Positions 5,614 through 5,617 of a stretch of DNA of 5,617 bases are shown here, piece after piece. The translations under genes were made by a program, and so were the position numbers. The stretch is from JAZKFP01 sp040386355 (GTDB lineage Bacteria; Pseudomonadota; Gammaproteobacteria; Pseudomonadales; UBA6940). The notes beneath the pieces were generated by a model. The model was not told the DNA's origin. It saw only the letters and a program-made list of their open reading frames with translations, and ran no database searches. The stretch lies in NCBI GenBank assembly GCA_040386355.1, contig JAZKFP010000281.1, positions 1 to 5,617 on the forward strand, in the 5' to 3' direction. Numbering within the stretch: position 1 is the stretch's first letter; each line of letters begins with the position of its first letter.

Positions 5614-5617
5614 TTTT

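Overview
The window is AT-rich (GC content roughly in the high 30s by eye) and reads as chromosomal DNA of a Gram-negative bacterium, most likely a gammaproteobacterium. The support is a probable GlyGly-CTERM sorting tail on a secreted protein, an apparent outer-membrane beta-barrel, an SCP2-type lipid-binding protein and a DUF445 membrane protein. I cannot name the genus. The base composition and intergenic hairpin style would fit Legionellales-like lineages, but that is only an impression.

Layout: (1) 57-2035, plus strand, a two-gene unit. A small membrane-anchored orphan overlaps by four bases (ATGA) the start of a secreted zinc metalloprotease, which has a DUF11-like domain and a C-terminal surface-sorting tail. 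(2) 2036-2424, a gene-free convergent junction holding two back-to-back long inverted-repeat elements, called A and B here. (3) 2425-2811, minus strand, an SCP2 lipid-carrier protein. (4) 2812-2937, a short divergent intergenic region. (5) 2938-4110, plus strand, a predicted outer-membrane beta-barrel protein of unknown function. (6) 4111-4361, a second convergent junction with inverted-repeat element C, whose arm begins on the last base of the preceding stop codon. (7) 4362-5603, minus strand, a DUF445 membrane protein with an internal duplication; its ribosome binding site lies at the very end of the window.

The proteins share an envelope theme (surface protease, lipid binding, outer-membrane barrel, membrane protein), but nothing in the sequence ties them into one pathway. 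The most unusual content is the intergenic DNA. Elements A and C share an inner layout: a TAG beside one arm, a GCATACT-loop-AGTATG core and AACAAC beside the other arm. Their long outer arms differ in sequence between copies yet are self-complementary within each copy. B looks like a diverged relative with perfect 30-base arms. All three lie between convergent genes, so a role as two-way transcript ends, or as structured RNA or DNA elements, is the best working idea.
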